From contig NZ_JALKEV010000003.1 in the NCBI RefSeq assembly GCF_023017105.1, positions 62,001 to 126,000 of the forward strand: 64,000 nt of DNA. Reading direction: 5' to 3'. A program made the translations under genes and the position numbers. The stretch comes from Halalkalibacter sp. APA_J-10(15) (GTDB lineage: Bacteria; Bacillota; Bacilli; Bacillales; Bacillaceae_D). Below, piece after piece: positions 1 to 9,075 of this stretch. The notes beneath the pieces were generated by a model. That model had not been told where the DNA came from. It searched no databases and saw only the letters and a list, made by a program, of their open reading frames with translations. The number at the start of each line of letters is the position of its first letter. Within the stretch, counting starts at the first letter, position 1.

Positions 1-414
1 CTTGATTTGTATGCGGGTACAGGTGGACTTGGAATTGAAGCGCTAAGTAGAGGAATGGACAACGTTATATTTGTAGATCAGAATAAAAAAGCGATTAGTA
101 TTATTAAGGAAAACTTAGAGCATTGCTCATTCAGCGAGAATGCTGAAGTGTATCGAAATGATGCAAATCGAGCTTTAAAAGCGTTAATCAAGCGTGAGCG
201 ATCATTTGAACTGATCTTTTTAGACCCGCCATATGCGAAACAACAGCTGACTAATGAATTAAGTATGATCGTTGATTTTCAATTGATTCGTGAAAATGGT
301 ATGATCGTTTGTGAAAGCGGTCTAGATACGACATTACCTAAGCATCTATCAAAATTACAACGTGTTAGGCAAGAAGCTTACGGTGATACGCTAATTTCCA
401 TTTACCGCTATTGA
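1..414 (+). CDS. rsmD: 16S rRNA (guanine-N2)-methyltransferase RsmD, 3' part
   Basis: The reading frame is open from base 1, so the 5' end lies outside the window. It starts inside the SAM-binding motif (LDLYAGTGGLGIEALSRG) and carries the catalytic DPPY motif (FLDPPYAKQ) about 75 residues on, which together identify the RsmD family. Family members methylate G966 (E. coli numbering) of 16S rRNA during 30S assembly. About 137 codons are visible, roughly the C-terminal three quarters. It ends 27 bp before coaD, and rsmD-coaD adjacency is normal in Bacillaceae. Confidence 0.93.
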   Translation, partial: LDLYAGTGGLGIEALSRGMDNVIFVDQNKKAISIIKENLEHCSFSENAEVYRNDANRALKALIKRERSFELIFLDPPYAKQQLTNELSMIVDFQLIRENGMIVCESGLDTTLPKHLSKLQRVRQEAYGDTLISIYRY

Positions 415-426
415 TACTTGTACTGA

Positions 427-925
<499 letters not shown>

Positions 926-927
<2 letters not shown>

Positions 928-974
928 AAAGAGTGGGTATTCAGCACGTTACATGTGCTGATCCACTCTTTTTA
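926..974. terminator. Bidirectional terminator hairpin between coaD and spoVV
   Basis: AAAAAGAGTGG...CAGCAC on the left pairs with GTGCTG...CCACTCTTTTT on the right, with a short bulge. Each strand ends in a run of T, so it can stop both convergent genes. The right arm lies inside the last codons of spoVV. Confidence 0.85.
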
Positions 975-2166
975 GTAACAGAATTAAATATAGAACTAAC
1001 ATGAAAAAAGTCAGGATAAATCCATACTGAACGAGCCAATTCCACATAATAGAAAACCAAGGTGCTGAGTGCTCACTCATAAAGACAGCAAGTACATTTG
1101 ACTGTTTGTTTAAAGAGGTCTGATTGCTGTAAATAGGTGTCCATAATAGACACGCAAAAAGAGCAGCAAATATACCATGAAATAAACGAGCGATAAAAAA
1201 AGGTTTAAAGCGAATATCTGTTTCTGCTAATATACTAGCAACTTGCGCTTGTACAGAGAAACCGCTAAATGCAAGGAAGAAGCTAGTGACAATAACTTGT
1301 TGAAAAAGTGTAGCTTGGGTCTCGCTAGCCAATTTCGCACCGAGTGTAATTTCGAATAAGCCTGAAATGAGCGGATAGCTTAACGAATTTGGTATTTGAA
1401 AAACAGACAAAATGATTGAGAAGATAGACGCTATCATAGCTGTTATTCCAATAAGGCTTAAAATTGAATTTAACACGGAAAATAAAATGATAAATCCTCC
1501 AATCATTAATAATGTTCGAATAGAGGATTGAACGGCATCTCCTAATAGCTTTCCGATAGGCCTTCCATCACGAAGGCGCTCTTCATGTAAAAGCGTTAAT
1601 GCACTTTTCCATGATCGATTGGAGCTTTCTAGGGACTGGTGTTCGTCTTCATTAATACCATGAAATCTCATACACAAACCAACGATTATATTTCCTAAAT
1701 AATGCGATAATGCTAAAAGGAGGCCTAATGTTGCGTCATGAAAGAAACCAACTGCAATGGCACCAAATATAAAAAGTGGGTTGGAGGAATTGGTAAATGA
1801 TACAAGCCTTTCAGCTTCAATTCGTGTGAGTTTTTGTTCTTGCCTAAGTCTAGCTGTTAGTTTTGCACCAGCAGGATAACCTGATGCTAACCCCATAGCC
1901 CACACAAAGCCTCCTACTCCAGGAACACGAAATAATGGTCTCATTAATGGCTCGAGTAATGCACCAATAAACGTTACGACGCCAAATCCAATTAATAACT
2001 CTGACACAATAAAAAAAGGTAACAAGGATGGGAAGACGACATTCCACCACATTTGCATACCTCTAATAGAAGCTTCTAATGCTTCTTTTGGAAAAATCAT
2101 TAGTGAAGCAGCAAGGAGTAAGCTAACTAAAGCAAGTACAATGGTTTTTGTTTTTGATAATGGCAC
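949..2166 (-). CDS. spoVV: Sporulation membrane protein SpoVV (YlbJ), dipicolinate transport
   Basis: 405-residue polytopic membrane protein with an N-terminal hydrophobic segment and repeated helices, rich in gate-type segments such as GLASGYPAGAK. Length, sequence and position after coaD match YlbJ/SpoVV, a nucleoside-transporter-like protein. In B. subtilis it is made in the mother cell under sigma-E and moves dipicolinic acid toward the forespore. The start is GTG at 2166, seven bases after GGGGG; an overlapping ATG at 2168 is out of frame. The last codons form one arm of the shared terminator. No convincing sigma-E promoter could be fixed upstream. Confidence 0.92.
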   Translation of the reverse strand: MPLSKTKTIVLALVSLLLAASLMIFPKEALEASIRGMQMWWNVVFPSLLPFFIVSELLIGFGVVTFIGALLEPLMRPLFRVPGVGGFVWAMGLASGYPAGAKLTARLRQEQKLTRIEAERLVSFTNSSNPLFIFGAIAVGFFHDATLGLLLALSHYLGNIIVGLCMRFHGINEDEHQSLESSNRSWKSALTLLHEERLRDGRPIGKLLGDAVQSSIRTLLMIGGFIILFSVLNSILSLIGITAMIASIFSIILSVFQIPNSLSYPLISGLFEITLGAKLASETQATLFQQVIVTSFFLAFSGFSVQAQVASILAETDIRFKPFFIARLFHGIFAALFACLLWTPIYSNQTSLNKQSNVLAVFMSEHSAPWFSIMWNWLVQYGFILTFFMLVLYLILLLKRVDQHM

Positions 2167-2221
2167 ATAGTAGCCCCCTTTTTACTAATATAAGATTTTA
2201 TAGGGTGGTGAAGCCTTATTA

Positions 2222-2476
2222 GTGCGCTTATTAGAAGAGTTTCGACTCATTCGTTCCTATGTTGACGAAACACCCCCACATTTAGCAGAACTTGAATTGA
2301 GAGGCTTACTGAATGAAATGTGTAAGAAAAGTCGTTTTGTCTGTTCTTTAAGAGTTGTCCTATCATTAACTATACGTATACAGATGAATAATAGACCATA
2401 TCATTTCTGTAAAGGAACAAATGCGGGGAGAGGATTCATATGGGGAAAGTTCGCCCGAAAATTGGATTGGCTCTAG
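2222..2476 (+). CDS. Possible small ORF or gene remnant, 84 codons, unknown
   Basis: A GTG start lies about ten bases after AGGGTGGTG, a plausible ribosome binding site. The first 37 residues (MRLLEEFRLIRSYVDETPPH and on to NEMCKKS) look protein-like, with two charged helices separated by a proline-containing turn. The remainder looks like random translation and overlaps the start of ylbK by 37 bp. It lies divergently next to spoVV. It could be a short real gene, a truncated remnant or chance. I do not recognise the family. Confidence 0.25.
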   Translation: MRLLEEFRLIRSYVDETPPHLAELELRGLLNEMCKKSRFVCSLRVVLSLTIRIQMNNRPYHFCKGTNAGRGFIWGKFARKLDWL

Positions 2477-3234
2477 GTTCTGGAGGGTCAAGGGGATATG
2501 CGCATATTGGTGTATTAAAAGTACTGCAAGAGGAAAATATTCCAATAGATATGATTACAGGAAGTAGTATGGGTGCTCTTGTTGGTTGTTTGTATGGTGT
2601 CGGTCATTCGCCTGATCAATTGCATCGCTTTGCTTCATTGTTTCAGAAGAAATATTTTGTTGACTTTATCATACCTAGGATGGGCTTTGTTGCAGGAAAG
2701 AAAGTGAAAAATTTAATTCGTTTGCTTGCGAAAGGAAAACAAATCGAGGATTTAAACCCTCGTATGGTGGTTGTGACTACTGATATTAATAAAGGAGAGC
2801 GAGTGTTATTTGATAAAGGAGACGTCGCTTCTGTCGTTCGAGCTAGTATTGCCATTCCGGGGATATTTGTACCTGAGGTGATTGAAGGTAAAACGTTAGT
2901 TGATGGAGGTGTGATCGATCGCGTACCTGTAACAGCAGTTAAACAAATGGGTGCTGACATTACAATTGCTGTTGATGTTTCTTATTTCAAACAAGAGGCA
3001 GAGGTAGAGACGATTTATGATATTATGGTTCAAAGTATGGATATTATGACACGAGAATTAATCCGTGCTCAAGAAATTGAAAGTACAGTTATGATTCGAC
3101 CGATCGTAAAAAATGCTAATCCTTTGGCTTTTAGTGAGGTTGATGCTTTAATAAGTAGTGGTGAAGAAGCTACTAGAAATCAGATTGCCTTGATCAAAGA
3201 GGCAATTGCATCTTGGAAGGAGAATCAAACATGA
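2440..3234 (+). CDS. ylbK: Patatin-like phospholipase/esterase YlbK
   Basis: 264-residue patatin-family serine hydrolase. The oxyanion motif GSGGSRGYAHIG spans residues 13-24, the nucleophile is Ser43 in GSSMG, and the partner Asp155 lies in VDGG, so the Ser-Asp dyad is intact. It resembles the RssA/YlbK group; the substrate in Bacillus is not known to me. No signal peptide is visible, so it is probably cytosolic. The ATG at 2440 follows GGGGAGAGG. Its stop overlaps the ddcP start (ATGA), so the two are translationally coupled. Confidence 0.92.
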   Translation: MGKVRPKIGLALGSGGSRGYAHIGVLKVLQEENIPIDMITGSSMGALVGCLYGVGHSPDQLHRFASLFQKKYFVDFIIPRMGFVAGKKVKNLIRLLAKGKQIEDLNPRMVVVTTDINKGERVLFDKGDVASVVRASIAIPGIFVPEVIEGKTLVDGGVIDRVPVTAVKQMGADITIAVDVSYFKQEAEVETIYDIMVQSMDIMTRELIRAQEIESTVMIRPIVKNANPLAFSEVDALISSGEEATRNQIALIKEAIASWKENQT

Positions 3235-4274
3235 AGTCCGAACAAAAAAAGCCTTTTTTGAGTAAGAAATGGATTGTATTAATTGTCATTTTATTGTTTA
3301 TCCATTTCTTCCCACTTCCATATTATTATTCACAACCAGGTGATGCGAAAATTTTACGTGAAGTAATCGACGTTGCAGGTGGCTATGAAGAGGATGGGAC
3401 ATTTATGCTAACAACCGTACAGATGGGAAAAGCGAATCTTTTTTTCTATGGGTGGTCGTATTTAAGTCCGTATCGCTTATTGTATCATGAAGATCAAATA
3501 CGCCAAAAAGGGGAAAGTGATGAGGAATATCATCATAGACAATTGATGGCGATGAGTAGCTCACAAGAGTCAGCCATGATTGTAGCGTACGAAGCTGCTG
3601 AAAAACCGATTGAATATGAATATCATGGAGTAGTTGTCACACAGTTAATTGAAAATATGCCTGCAGAAGAGGTTCTTGAAATGGGTGATCTCATTCTTGA
3701 AGTCGATAGTGAAGAAATACAAACAGCCGAACAATTAATACATACACTAAGCGATAAAAGTGTGGAAGAAACAGTGGAATTACTTATAAAACGTGAAAAT
3801 GAGTACGTCGTTGTTGAAGTTGGTTTTGCTCCTTTTCCAGAAAAATTAGGTGTACAAAAAGGACAAGTAGGTATTGGTATCTCTTCTCCAGTTACTGAGC
3901 GAGATATTGTTGTAGATCCTGAAGTAATGATCGATACAAGTCAAATTGGAGGGCCTTCGGCTGGGCTCATGTTCGCATTAGAAATGTACAATCAATTAAC
4001 AGAAGATAACGTGACATTGGGTTATCATATTGCTGGTACAGGTACGATCACTGAAGAAGGCGTTGTTGGTCGAATTGGTGGTGCACCACAGAAGGTGGTA
4101 GCAGCTGATCGTGCTGGAGCGGATTACTTCTTAGTTCCTAATGAGGCTGGTGCCCCGCAATCTAACTATGAAGAAGCATTAGCTGCAGCAGAGGATATTG
4201 GAACAGAAATGGAAATTATTCCGATTGATACATTTGAAGAAGCTTTAGAGTTTCTCGCCTCTATACCAAAATAA
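3231..4274 (+). CDS. ddcP: Membrane-anchored PDZ-Lon protease DdcP (YlbL)
   Basis: 347 residues from the ATG at 3231, chosen because GGAAGGAG lies seven bases upstream and it overlaps the ylbK stop. The order is a short basic N terminus, one transmembrane helix (about residues 14-30), a PDZ domain (about 125-200) and a Lon-type proteolytic domain with catalytic Ser243 (GGPSAG) and Lys288 (APQKVV). In B. subtilis YlbL/DdcP degrades the division inhibitor YneA, allowing recovery after DNA damage. The catalytic dyad is complete. Confidence 0.93.
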   Translation: MKSEQKKPFLSKKWIVLIVILLFIHFFPLPYYYSQPGDAKILREVIDVAGGYEEDGTFMLTTVQMGKANLFFYGWSYLSPYRLLYHEDQIRQKGESDEEYHHRQLMAMSSSQESAMIVAYEAAEKPIEYEYHGVVVTQLIENMPAEEVLEMGDLILEVDSEEIQTAEQLIHTLSDKSVEETVELLIKRENEYVVVEVGFAPFPEKLGVQKGQVGIGISSPVTERDIVVDPEVMIDTSQIGGPSAGLMFALEMYNQLTEDNVTLGYHIAGTGTITEEGVVGRIGGAPQKVVAADRAGADYFLVPNEAGAPQSNYEEALAAAEDIGTEMEIIPIDTFEEALEFLASIPK

Positions 4275-4284
4275 AAGGATTCAA

Positions 4285-4312
4285 GGTGTTTCAATAAGCG
4301 TTATGAAACACC
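4285..4312. terminator. Hairpin between convergent ddcP and tmcAL
   Basis: Perfect 9-bp inverted repeat GGTGTTTCA/TGAAACACC with a 10-base loop between two convergent genes. T-runs are weak on both sides, so it is only a probable bidirectional terminator. Confidence 0.5.
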
Positions 4313-4317
4313 AACCG

Positions 4318-5532
4318 TTAATGACTATGTAATTGAATTGGAGGATTAAATTCGGCTTTAATTGCTCTATACCTAGCATGAGTTAAGAGTGGCTGTGCAT
4401 AAATGACAGCTGCTCTTTCTTCAAGTTCGGCAATGCCCCCTGTCGCTTTTGCTCTTTTCGTAAGGATAGGGAGATTGCGCTGTTTTCTTGTTTGTTTTAA
4501 AAATTGTTGACCTTTTGTCGTAAAACCTAGTAATTGTATATGACGTAGCCCTTCAGAATGTGCTGTTTGCATCTCTTCTTTAGTTGTATTGGTTAAGACA
4601 TGTGTCACTAGACGTTGTAATCGAGTTCTTGTGTATCGCTTCGTTTTTAAAAGCTCGATCCAATCGGTGTATGTAGGCGCAAATTTAATCGTTTCCTTAA
4701 GACGATATTCGAGTCCCTCTTCACATTCATATAAGTCTCGTAATTGCTCACAAGAGGAGGAAAGAATTTTATATTGTACGAATGGGTAATAGAGATCCCA
4801 TGTATGGAGAAGCTTATTTTCTTTTTTGTACTTTGTCAAAAGGTTCACAGTAGACGCTGGCATAGTATGTGCAATATCTGCTAATGGTGTTCCTTCATTA
4901 ATCGCTTTTCGTATACTTGTTGCACTTGCAATGTGATTGGAACTAATTGACTGTTCGTGAAAGTGTGCTTGTATTCTTTTTGTAGTAGTAGCCTTAATTG
5001 GGCTTCCTTGGTCTGTAATAGCCTTAACATAATGATAACCTAATATGTTGTTTGGCTCTGTTAAAGAGATGGCAGTCGGCCGATTTAAGCGTGTGAGGGC
5101 ATTAGAGAATGCTCGCGGATAGCTTAAACCTAGTTTCATATGTTCTTGCACATATGAATTGATTGTTGAAAAGTCTTTTTGAATCGTATCAACTAATTCA
5201 TAGAAAGGGAGTATATCACCAGCTTCACTTCCAAAGTGAATGAATTCGACTCCAAGCTCAGTTAAAAGTTGAACAGCACCATGTGCAAAGTACTCAGCCT
5301 TTTGTGCTGAAAATGGATAGGGTAGCTCGATGACTAAATCAGCTCCATTCGCTAAAGCCATTTCTGTTCGTGACCATTTTGAAATAAGAGCAGGTTCCCC
5401 TCTTTGTAAAAAAGTACCGCTCATCACGACAATGACGATATCGGCTTCTGTTTCTTTCTTAGCTTGTGTTAATTGATAAAGGTGTCCATTATGGAAGGGG
5501 TTATACTCAACAACGATGCCGACTGCTTGCAT
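4318..5532 (-). CDS. tmcAL: tRNA(Met) cytidine acetate ligase TmcAL (YlbM)
   Basis: 404 residues from the ATG at 5532, preceded by GGAGGAG; the open frame extends further upstream but has no ribosome site there. The N terminus MQAVGIVVEYNPFHNGH carries the nucleotidyltransferase HxGH motif (residues 14-17). TmcAL activates acetate with ATP to form N4-acetylcytidine at the wobble base of elongator tRNA(Met). It is divergent from ylbN and convergent with ddcP, as in B. subtilis. Confidence 0.94.
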   Translation of the reverse strand: MQAVGIVVEYNPFHNGHLYQLTQAKKETEADIVIVVMSGTFLQRGEPALISKWSRTEMALANGADLVIELPYPFSAQKAEYFAHGAVQLLTELGVEFIHFGSEAGDILPFYELVDTIQKDFSTINSYVQEHMKLGLSYPRAFSNALTRLNRPTAISLTEPNNILGYHYVKAITDQGSPIKATTTKRIQAHFHEQSISSNHIASATSIRKAINEGTPLADIAHTMPASTVNLLTKYKKENKLLHTWDLYYPFVQYKILSSSCEQLRDLYECEEGLEYRLKETIKFAPTYTDWIELLKTKRYTRTRLQRLVTHVLTNTTKEEMQTAHSEGLRHIQLLGFTTKGQQFLKQTRKQRNLPILTKRAKATGGIAELEERAAVIYAQPLLTHARYRAIKAEFNPPIQLHSH

Positions 5533-5689
5533 TGATTCTCCTCCTAAATTAATACGAATGAAATATGATGGATGAAAAAGGGTAAAATGAGTATTAGGTA
5601 TAAATTTGTGAGTCTCTTTACTATCCCTTTTTGTCATGCTACAATAAACGTCATGTATAAAACAAGTATTTGTCTGTAAAGAAAAAAGA

Positions 5690-5718
5690 TTGACATTCAA
5701 AAAAGGTAGATATATACT
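5690..5718 (+). promoter_or_regulatory. Sigma-A promoter of ylbN-rpmF
   Basis: TTGACA (5690-5695), a 17-bp spacer and TATACT (5713-5718) is a near-consensus sigma-A promoter. Its expected start near 5725 lies after the longest possible ylbN frame begins, which supports the ATG at 5747 as the real ylbN start. Confidence 0.85.
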
Positions 5719-5746
5719 TAATCTTGTTGTCTTAGAGGTGATCAAC

Positions 5747-6265
5747 ATGTTGAAATGGTCCCTTCAGCAGCTAAACGTTGCGAAACATAAACCATTTACA
5801 TTCGAAGAAACAATCGACTTGTCAAGTGTTATGAATATTAACAAAGAAATACGTAACGTTTCTCCTTTTAACGTGAAAGGTGAACTACTGTATAGAGGTT
5901 CTTTATTAACCTTTACGTTGCAAATTTCTGGTTCGTTGATTTTGCCTTGTTCAAGAACGTTGGCAGATGTTACGTTCCCTATTGATATTGAAGTCGTTAG
6001 GCAATATCATCCAAAGAATGATTATGTAACGGCAGATGTTGATCATGATGATATACAGTTCTTTGAAGGTGAAATGGTCGATCTGAAGCCTGCAATCGAA
6101 GAAGCTGTCTTATTAGAAATACCGATGCAACTATTTGCTGATGAGAAATCAGTTCCGTTGGCTCCTCCAGAGGGGAAACATTGGGAATTAGTAACAGATG
6201 AAAAGAAAGAAGATCGGATAGATCCTCGACTAGCAGATTTAGCTAAATTTTTTGACAAAGAGTAG
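5747..6265 (+). CDS. ylbN: YceD/DUF177 family protein YlbN
   Basis: 172 residues from the ATG at 5747, which follows AGAGGTGATC and lies downstream of the promoter at 5690. Sequence and position immediately before rpmF match the DUF177/YceD family, which is almost always encoded next to rpmF and is linked to rRNA or ribosome synthesis in other organisms. The B. subtilis protein has no firm biochemical function that I know of. A central IPL-type stretch (SGSLILPCSRTLADVTFPID) contains one Cys. It is co-transcribed with rpmF. Confidence 0.9.
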   Translation: MLKWSLQQLNVAKHKPFTFEETIDLSSVMNINKEIRNVSPFNVKGELLYRGSLLTFTLQISGSLILPCSRTLADVTFPIDIEVVRQYHPKNDYVTADVDHDDIQFFEGEMVDLKPAIEEAVLLEIPMQLFADEKSVPLAPPEGKHWELVTDEKKEDRIDPRLADLAKFFDKE

Positions 6266-6339
6266 GAAATGGAAGTCCCGACAAAGATGGAACCTTCATT
6301 TTTACAATGACTATTTAATTCTGTAAGGAGGTGGGAATG

Positions 6340-6513
6340 ATGGCAGTACCTTTTAGAAGAACATCTAAAACTCGCAAAAATAAGCGTCGTACTCACATTA
6401 AGTTAGCAGTACCTGGAATGGTTAAATGTTCTGAATGTGGAGAATTAAAGCTAGCTCACCGTATTTGTAAAGAGTGTGGCTCATATAATGGCCGAAATGT
6501 TATAAGTAAATAA
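6340..6513 (+). CDS. rpmF: 50S ribosomal protein L32
   Basis: 57 residues starting [11 protein letters not shown], the L32 signature. Four cysteines (CSECG and CKECG) form the zinc ribbon, so this is the zinc-binding C+ form. AAGGAGGTG lies just upstream; ATG codons at 6337 and 6340 are both possible, and family alignment favours 6340. It follows ylbN and ends at a strong terminator. Confidence 0.96.
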   Translation: MAVPFRRTSKTRKNKRRTHIKLAVPGMVKCSECGELKLAHRICKECGSYNGRNVISK

Positions 6514-6518
6514 GCTTG

Positions 6519-6557
6519 AAAAAAACGGAAAGGTTTCATACCTTTTCGTTTTTTTTT
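6519..6557 (+). terminator. rpmF terminator
   Basis: A 16-bp hairpin, AAAAAAACGGAAAGGT with ACCTTTTCGTTTTTTT, has a 5-base loop and a run of nine T. Confidence 0.93.
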
Positions 6558-6649
6558 GAATCATAATTTATAAGTGGCTCCTATTTAAAAGATAAGTGAG
6601 AAAAGATTTTTAGGAGATTAATCAAAGAGATGTAGGCGAATTCAGGGAG

Positions 6650-6775
6650 GGCGTCGACGCCACTCTTTACACGTTTTTCTGAAAGAACCCCGCTTTTTAG
6701 AAAAACTCAAATCCTTGTAACGGCTCAGCACGGCGCAACTAAGAAAAAAACGGTTACCGCGTTCTTCTTAATTAA
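6650..6775 (+). repeat. Dispersed intergenic repeat, copy 1
   Basis: The 370-bp space between the rpmF terminator and ylbO contains a segment clearly related to one at 34215-34347. Shared blocks in order are TACACGTT..TCTGAA, CCTTGTAACG, CG..GCAA and TAAGAAAAAA, then a closing TTCTTA. The last blocks form a hairpin, TAAGAA..AACG against CGTT.TTCTTA. No ORF is present. The remainder of the gap (6558-6649 and 6776-6929) shows nothing else I can support apart from the ylbO ribosome site. Confidence 0.7.
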
Positions 6776-6929
6776 TATCTCCAATTAATATTTATGAAAA
6801 TGAATACAACGTTGAAATGAAGGTCATAATTTATTAATAGAATTTGTTATTTTTTTATAATCGTGCGTCTTTCTAATCTAGTAGATGCATACGTATAGAA
6901 TAATTATGAAAAATAAGGAGGGAATACAT

Positions 6930-7490
6930 GTGAGTACAGTGAGGCAAGATGCTTGGTCAACAGATGAGGATTTAATATTAGCTGAAGTTGTTTTACGTCA
7001 TATACGTGAAGGGAGCACGCAATTAGCGGCCTTTGAAGAAGTTGGTGACCGACTCTCAAGGACGAGTGCAGCTTGTGGATTTCGATGGAACTCAACGATT
7101 AGAAAAAAGTATGAATCAGCTATCTTATTAGCGAAGAAACAACGCTCAAAAGGAAAGAGGTTATTTCAAACAACTGAATATGACATGGAGCCAACCGTTG
7201 AACTGCAACCGCAATTATCGGAGGAGAAAGCACAGGTCGAAAGTGAAACGGAAGAATTACTTACAATGGAAAAGGTTGTTTCTTTTTTGAATGATTTTGC
7301 TCAAAAAAGCGCGGATCAAGTTTCTTTAACAGAATTTAAGGAATTACAAGAAGAAAATAAAAGATTAAAGAATAAGCTTGAGCATATTGAACAGGAAAAG
7401 AAAGTAATGGAAGATGACTATCGCACGTTACTATCTATTATGGAAAGGGCAAGAAAGCTAACGACCTATGAGACGACCACTGAATCATAA
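6930..7490 (+). CDS. ylbO: RsfA-family (Myb-like) sporulation transcription regulator YlbO
   Basis: 186 residues from the GTG at 6930, eight bases after AAGGAGGG; an ATG two bases earlier is out of frame and meets a stop at once. Residues 1-70 form a Myb/SANT-like helix-turn-helix region ([20 protein letters not shown], then [13 protein letters not shown]), typical of RsfA. Residues 125-175 are a Leu/Glu/Lys-rich coiled coil. RsfA is a prespore regulator under sigma-F, and YlbO is its paralogue in B. subtilis. It stands alone between two terminators and downstream of a dispersed repeat. Confidence 0.88.
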   Translation: MSTVRQDAWSTDEDLILAEVVLRHIREGSTQLAAFEEVGDRLSRTSAACGFRWNSTIRKKYESAILLAKKQRSKGKRLFQTTEYDMEPTVELQPQLSEEKAQVESETEELLTMEKVVSFLNDFAQKSADQVSLTEFKELQEENKRLKNKLEHIEQEKKVMEDDYRTLLSIMERARKLTTYETTTES

Positions 7491-7499
7491 CCAATAGCT

Positions 7500-7538
7500 A
7501 ACACTTTGGATCTTATTTAGAATCCAGGGTGTTTTTTT
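7500..7538 (+). terminator. ylbO terminator
   Basis: AACACTTTGGAT pairs with ATCCAGGGTGTT, including G-U pairs, and is followed by T7. Confidence 0.88.
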
Positions 7539-7700
7539 ATGGGTAAATGTATAGTTTACGTTCATAAAACAGAATATAACGCCTTAAATAGGTCTAAAGT
7601 TCTATATGTTCTAGTTGGAAAGAATGAGAAAATGTGATTGATAAAGAGTAAATGAATAGCAATGGCAGTATGTACATATGAAGAAGGGAGACGCTAGACG

Positions 7701-8615
7701 ATGAATGTAACAATCATTGGATCTGGTGCAATAGGGATGCTACTAAGTTATTATTTTGTTGAGAAAGCGCAAACTATAACTTTAGTCGTAAGAAGAGATG
7801 AACAATTAAAGCAATTACAAAATGAAGGACTACAAATATATCGTTATGATCAAACACATCATAAAGTGAAAATTAAAACAATAACATTTGATCATTTTAT
7901 GAGTTCAAGCGCTGTAACTGATTTAGCCGTCATTGCCGTTAAAGCATATGACTGGCCAAACGTTGATAAGAGCTTACAGAAACGAATGTCAACGATTAAG
8001 TCAATACTATTTTTACAAAATGGAATGCAACATCTTTCTTATTTGTCTCAATATACATGTTTAGAAGTAGCTGTTGGAGTCGTAGAGCATGGTGCGAAGC
8101 GAATAAATGATTTTACCGTTACTCATACAGGTGCGAGTGCAATTAAGTGGGGTTACGTTAAATGTAGTGAACAAAAGATAATTAGAACGATCTTAGACGA
8201 GATAGATCCTCTTCACTTCGAAGAGGTGACAAATTGGCATGAGGCATTGATGAAGAAAACAGTTGTAAATGTTTGTATTAATCCACTAACGGCACTTTTT
8301 CAAGTAAACAATGGTGAATTGTTAGCCAATAAGCACCTTACTACAATCATGAAACACTTATTTGATGAAGTCGTAGAAGTCTTTGAATTGATAGATCATG
8401 ATAATGTGTGGAGCTATGTAACGAATATATGCGAACGAACTAGATACAATCAATCTTCCATGTATGTTGATTTACAACAAGGAAGAAAATCAGAAATTGA
8501 AGCGATTGTTGGAAGTGTGCAGAGAATGGGAAAAAAGAAGGGGATAAACACACCGTATCTTAATACGATGTTTGATGCTATTAAAGCAATAGAATGGCAG
8601 AAAGGGGTTAGATAA
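7701..8615 (+). CDS. panE: 2-dehydropantoate 2-reductase (PanE/ApbA family)
   Basis: 304 residues. The N-terminal NADPH-binding Rossmann motif GSGAIG (residues 7-12) and the KKTVVNVCINPLTAL stretch, which contains the catalytic Lys region, identify the KPR family. It reduces ketopantoate to pantoate in pantothenate/CoA synthesis. Position corresponds to B. subtilis ylbQ. The ATG follows GAAGGGAG. Its TAA shares a base with the next ATG, so the two are coupled. Paralogues of this family exist, so the exact substrate is inferred. Confidence 0.85.
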   Translation: MNVTIIGSGAIGMLLSYYFVEKAQTITLVVRRDEQLKQLQNEGLQIYRYDQTHHKVKIKTITFDHFMSSSAVTDLAVIAVKAYDWPNVDKSLQKRMSTIKSILFLQNGMQHLSYLSQYTCLEVAVGVVEHGAKRINDFTVTHTGASAIKWGYVKCSEQKIIRTILDEIDPLHFEEVTNWHEALMKKTVVNVCINPLTALFQVNNGELLANKHLTTIMKHLFDEVVEVFELIDHDNVWSYVTNICERTRYNQSSMYVDLQQGRKSEIEAIVGSVQRMGKKKGINTPYLNTMFDAIKAIEWQKGVR

Positions 8616-9001
8616 TGGCAGTTTTTGTGTGGGTGATAGCCACTTTAGTTACACTTCCACTATTAAGTTGGTATGTTTGTTTTTGGATTTATATAAAACG
8701 AAAAAAAAATAAAAAAAATGCGATTCGTTTTGCTTCGGATTGGTCAACAGTTTTATTTATTGCATCCGTACACTTTATTTTATTAGAAATATTCGGTCGC
8801 TCGTTCTTATTCATTGTATTAGGTGTTGTTGTTCTTATTGCGATTGGCTTTACATGGTTACATTGGTATGTTTCAGAGGACATCCACATACGTAAGTTAA
8901 TTAGAGGGATTTGGCGATTAAATTTTATTGTGTTCTTTCTCCTACACGTATCATTATTTTTTGTCGGATTATTTGTTAGTATTATTCGGTTAAATAGTTA
9001 G
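8615..9001 (+). CDS. Four-helix membrane protein, probably DUF3397
   Basis: 128 residues with four hydrophobic segments (about 3-25, 44-62, 66-87 and 104-124) and a very basic loop after the first (KRKKNKKN). Size, topology and position between panE and bshC fit the DUF3397 family found there in many Bacillaceae; no function is established. It overlaps the panE stop by one base (TAATG). Confidence 0.78.
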   Translation: MAVFVWVIATLVTLPLLSWYVCFWIYIKRKKNKKNAIRFASDWSTVLFIASVHFILLEIFGRSFLFIVLGVVVLIAIGFTWLHWYVSEDIHIRKLIRGIWRLNFIVFFLLHVSLFFVGLFVSIIRLNS

Positions 9002-9075
9002 TTCATATTACTTTCTTGGAGGATCGTTCTTTGTTATAGTGATGAAGAAACGCTAAATGAAGGGACGCTAATAGA

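Noticed and set aside
6880..6900. Sigma-E promoter before ylbO (GCATACGTA)
   Set aside because: The -10 resembles sigma-E, but no acceptable -35 exists at the right distance.
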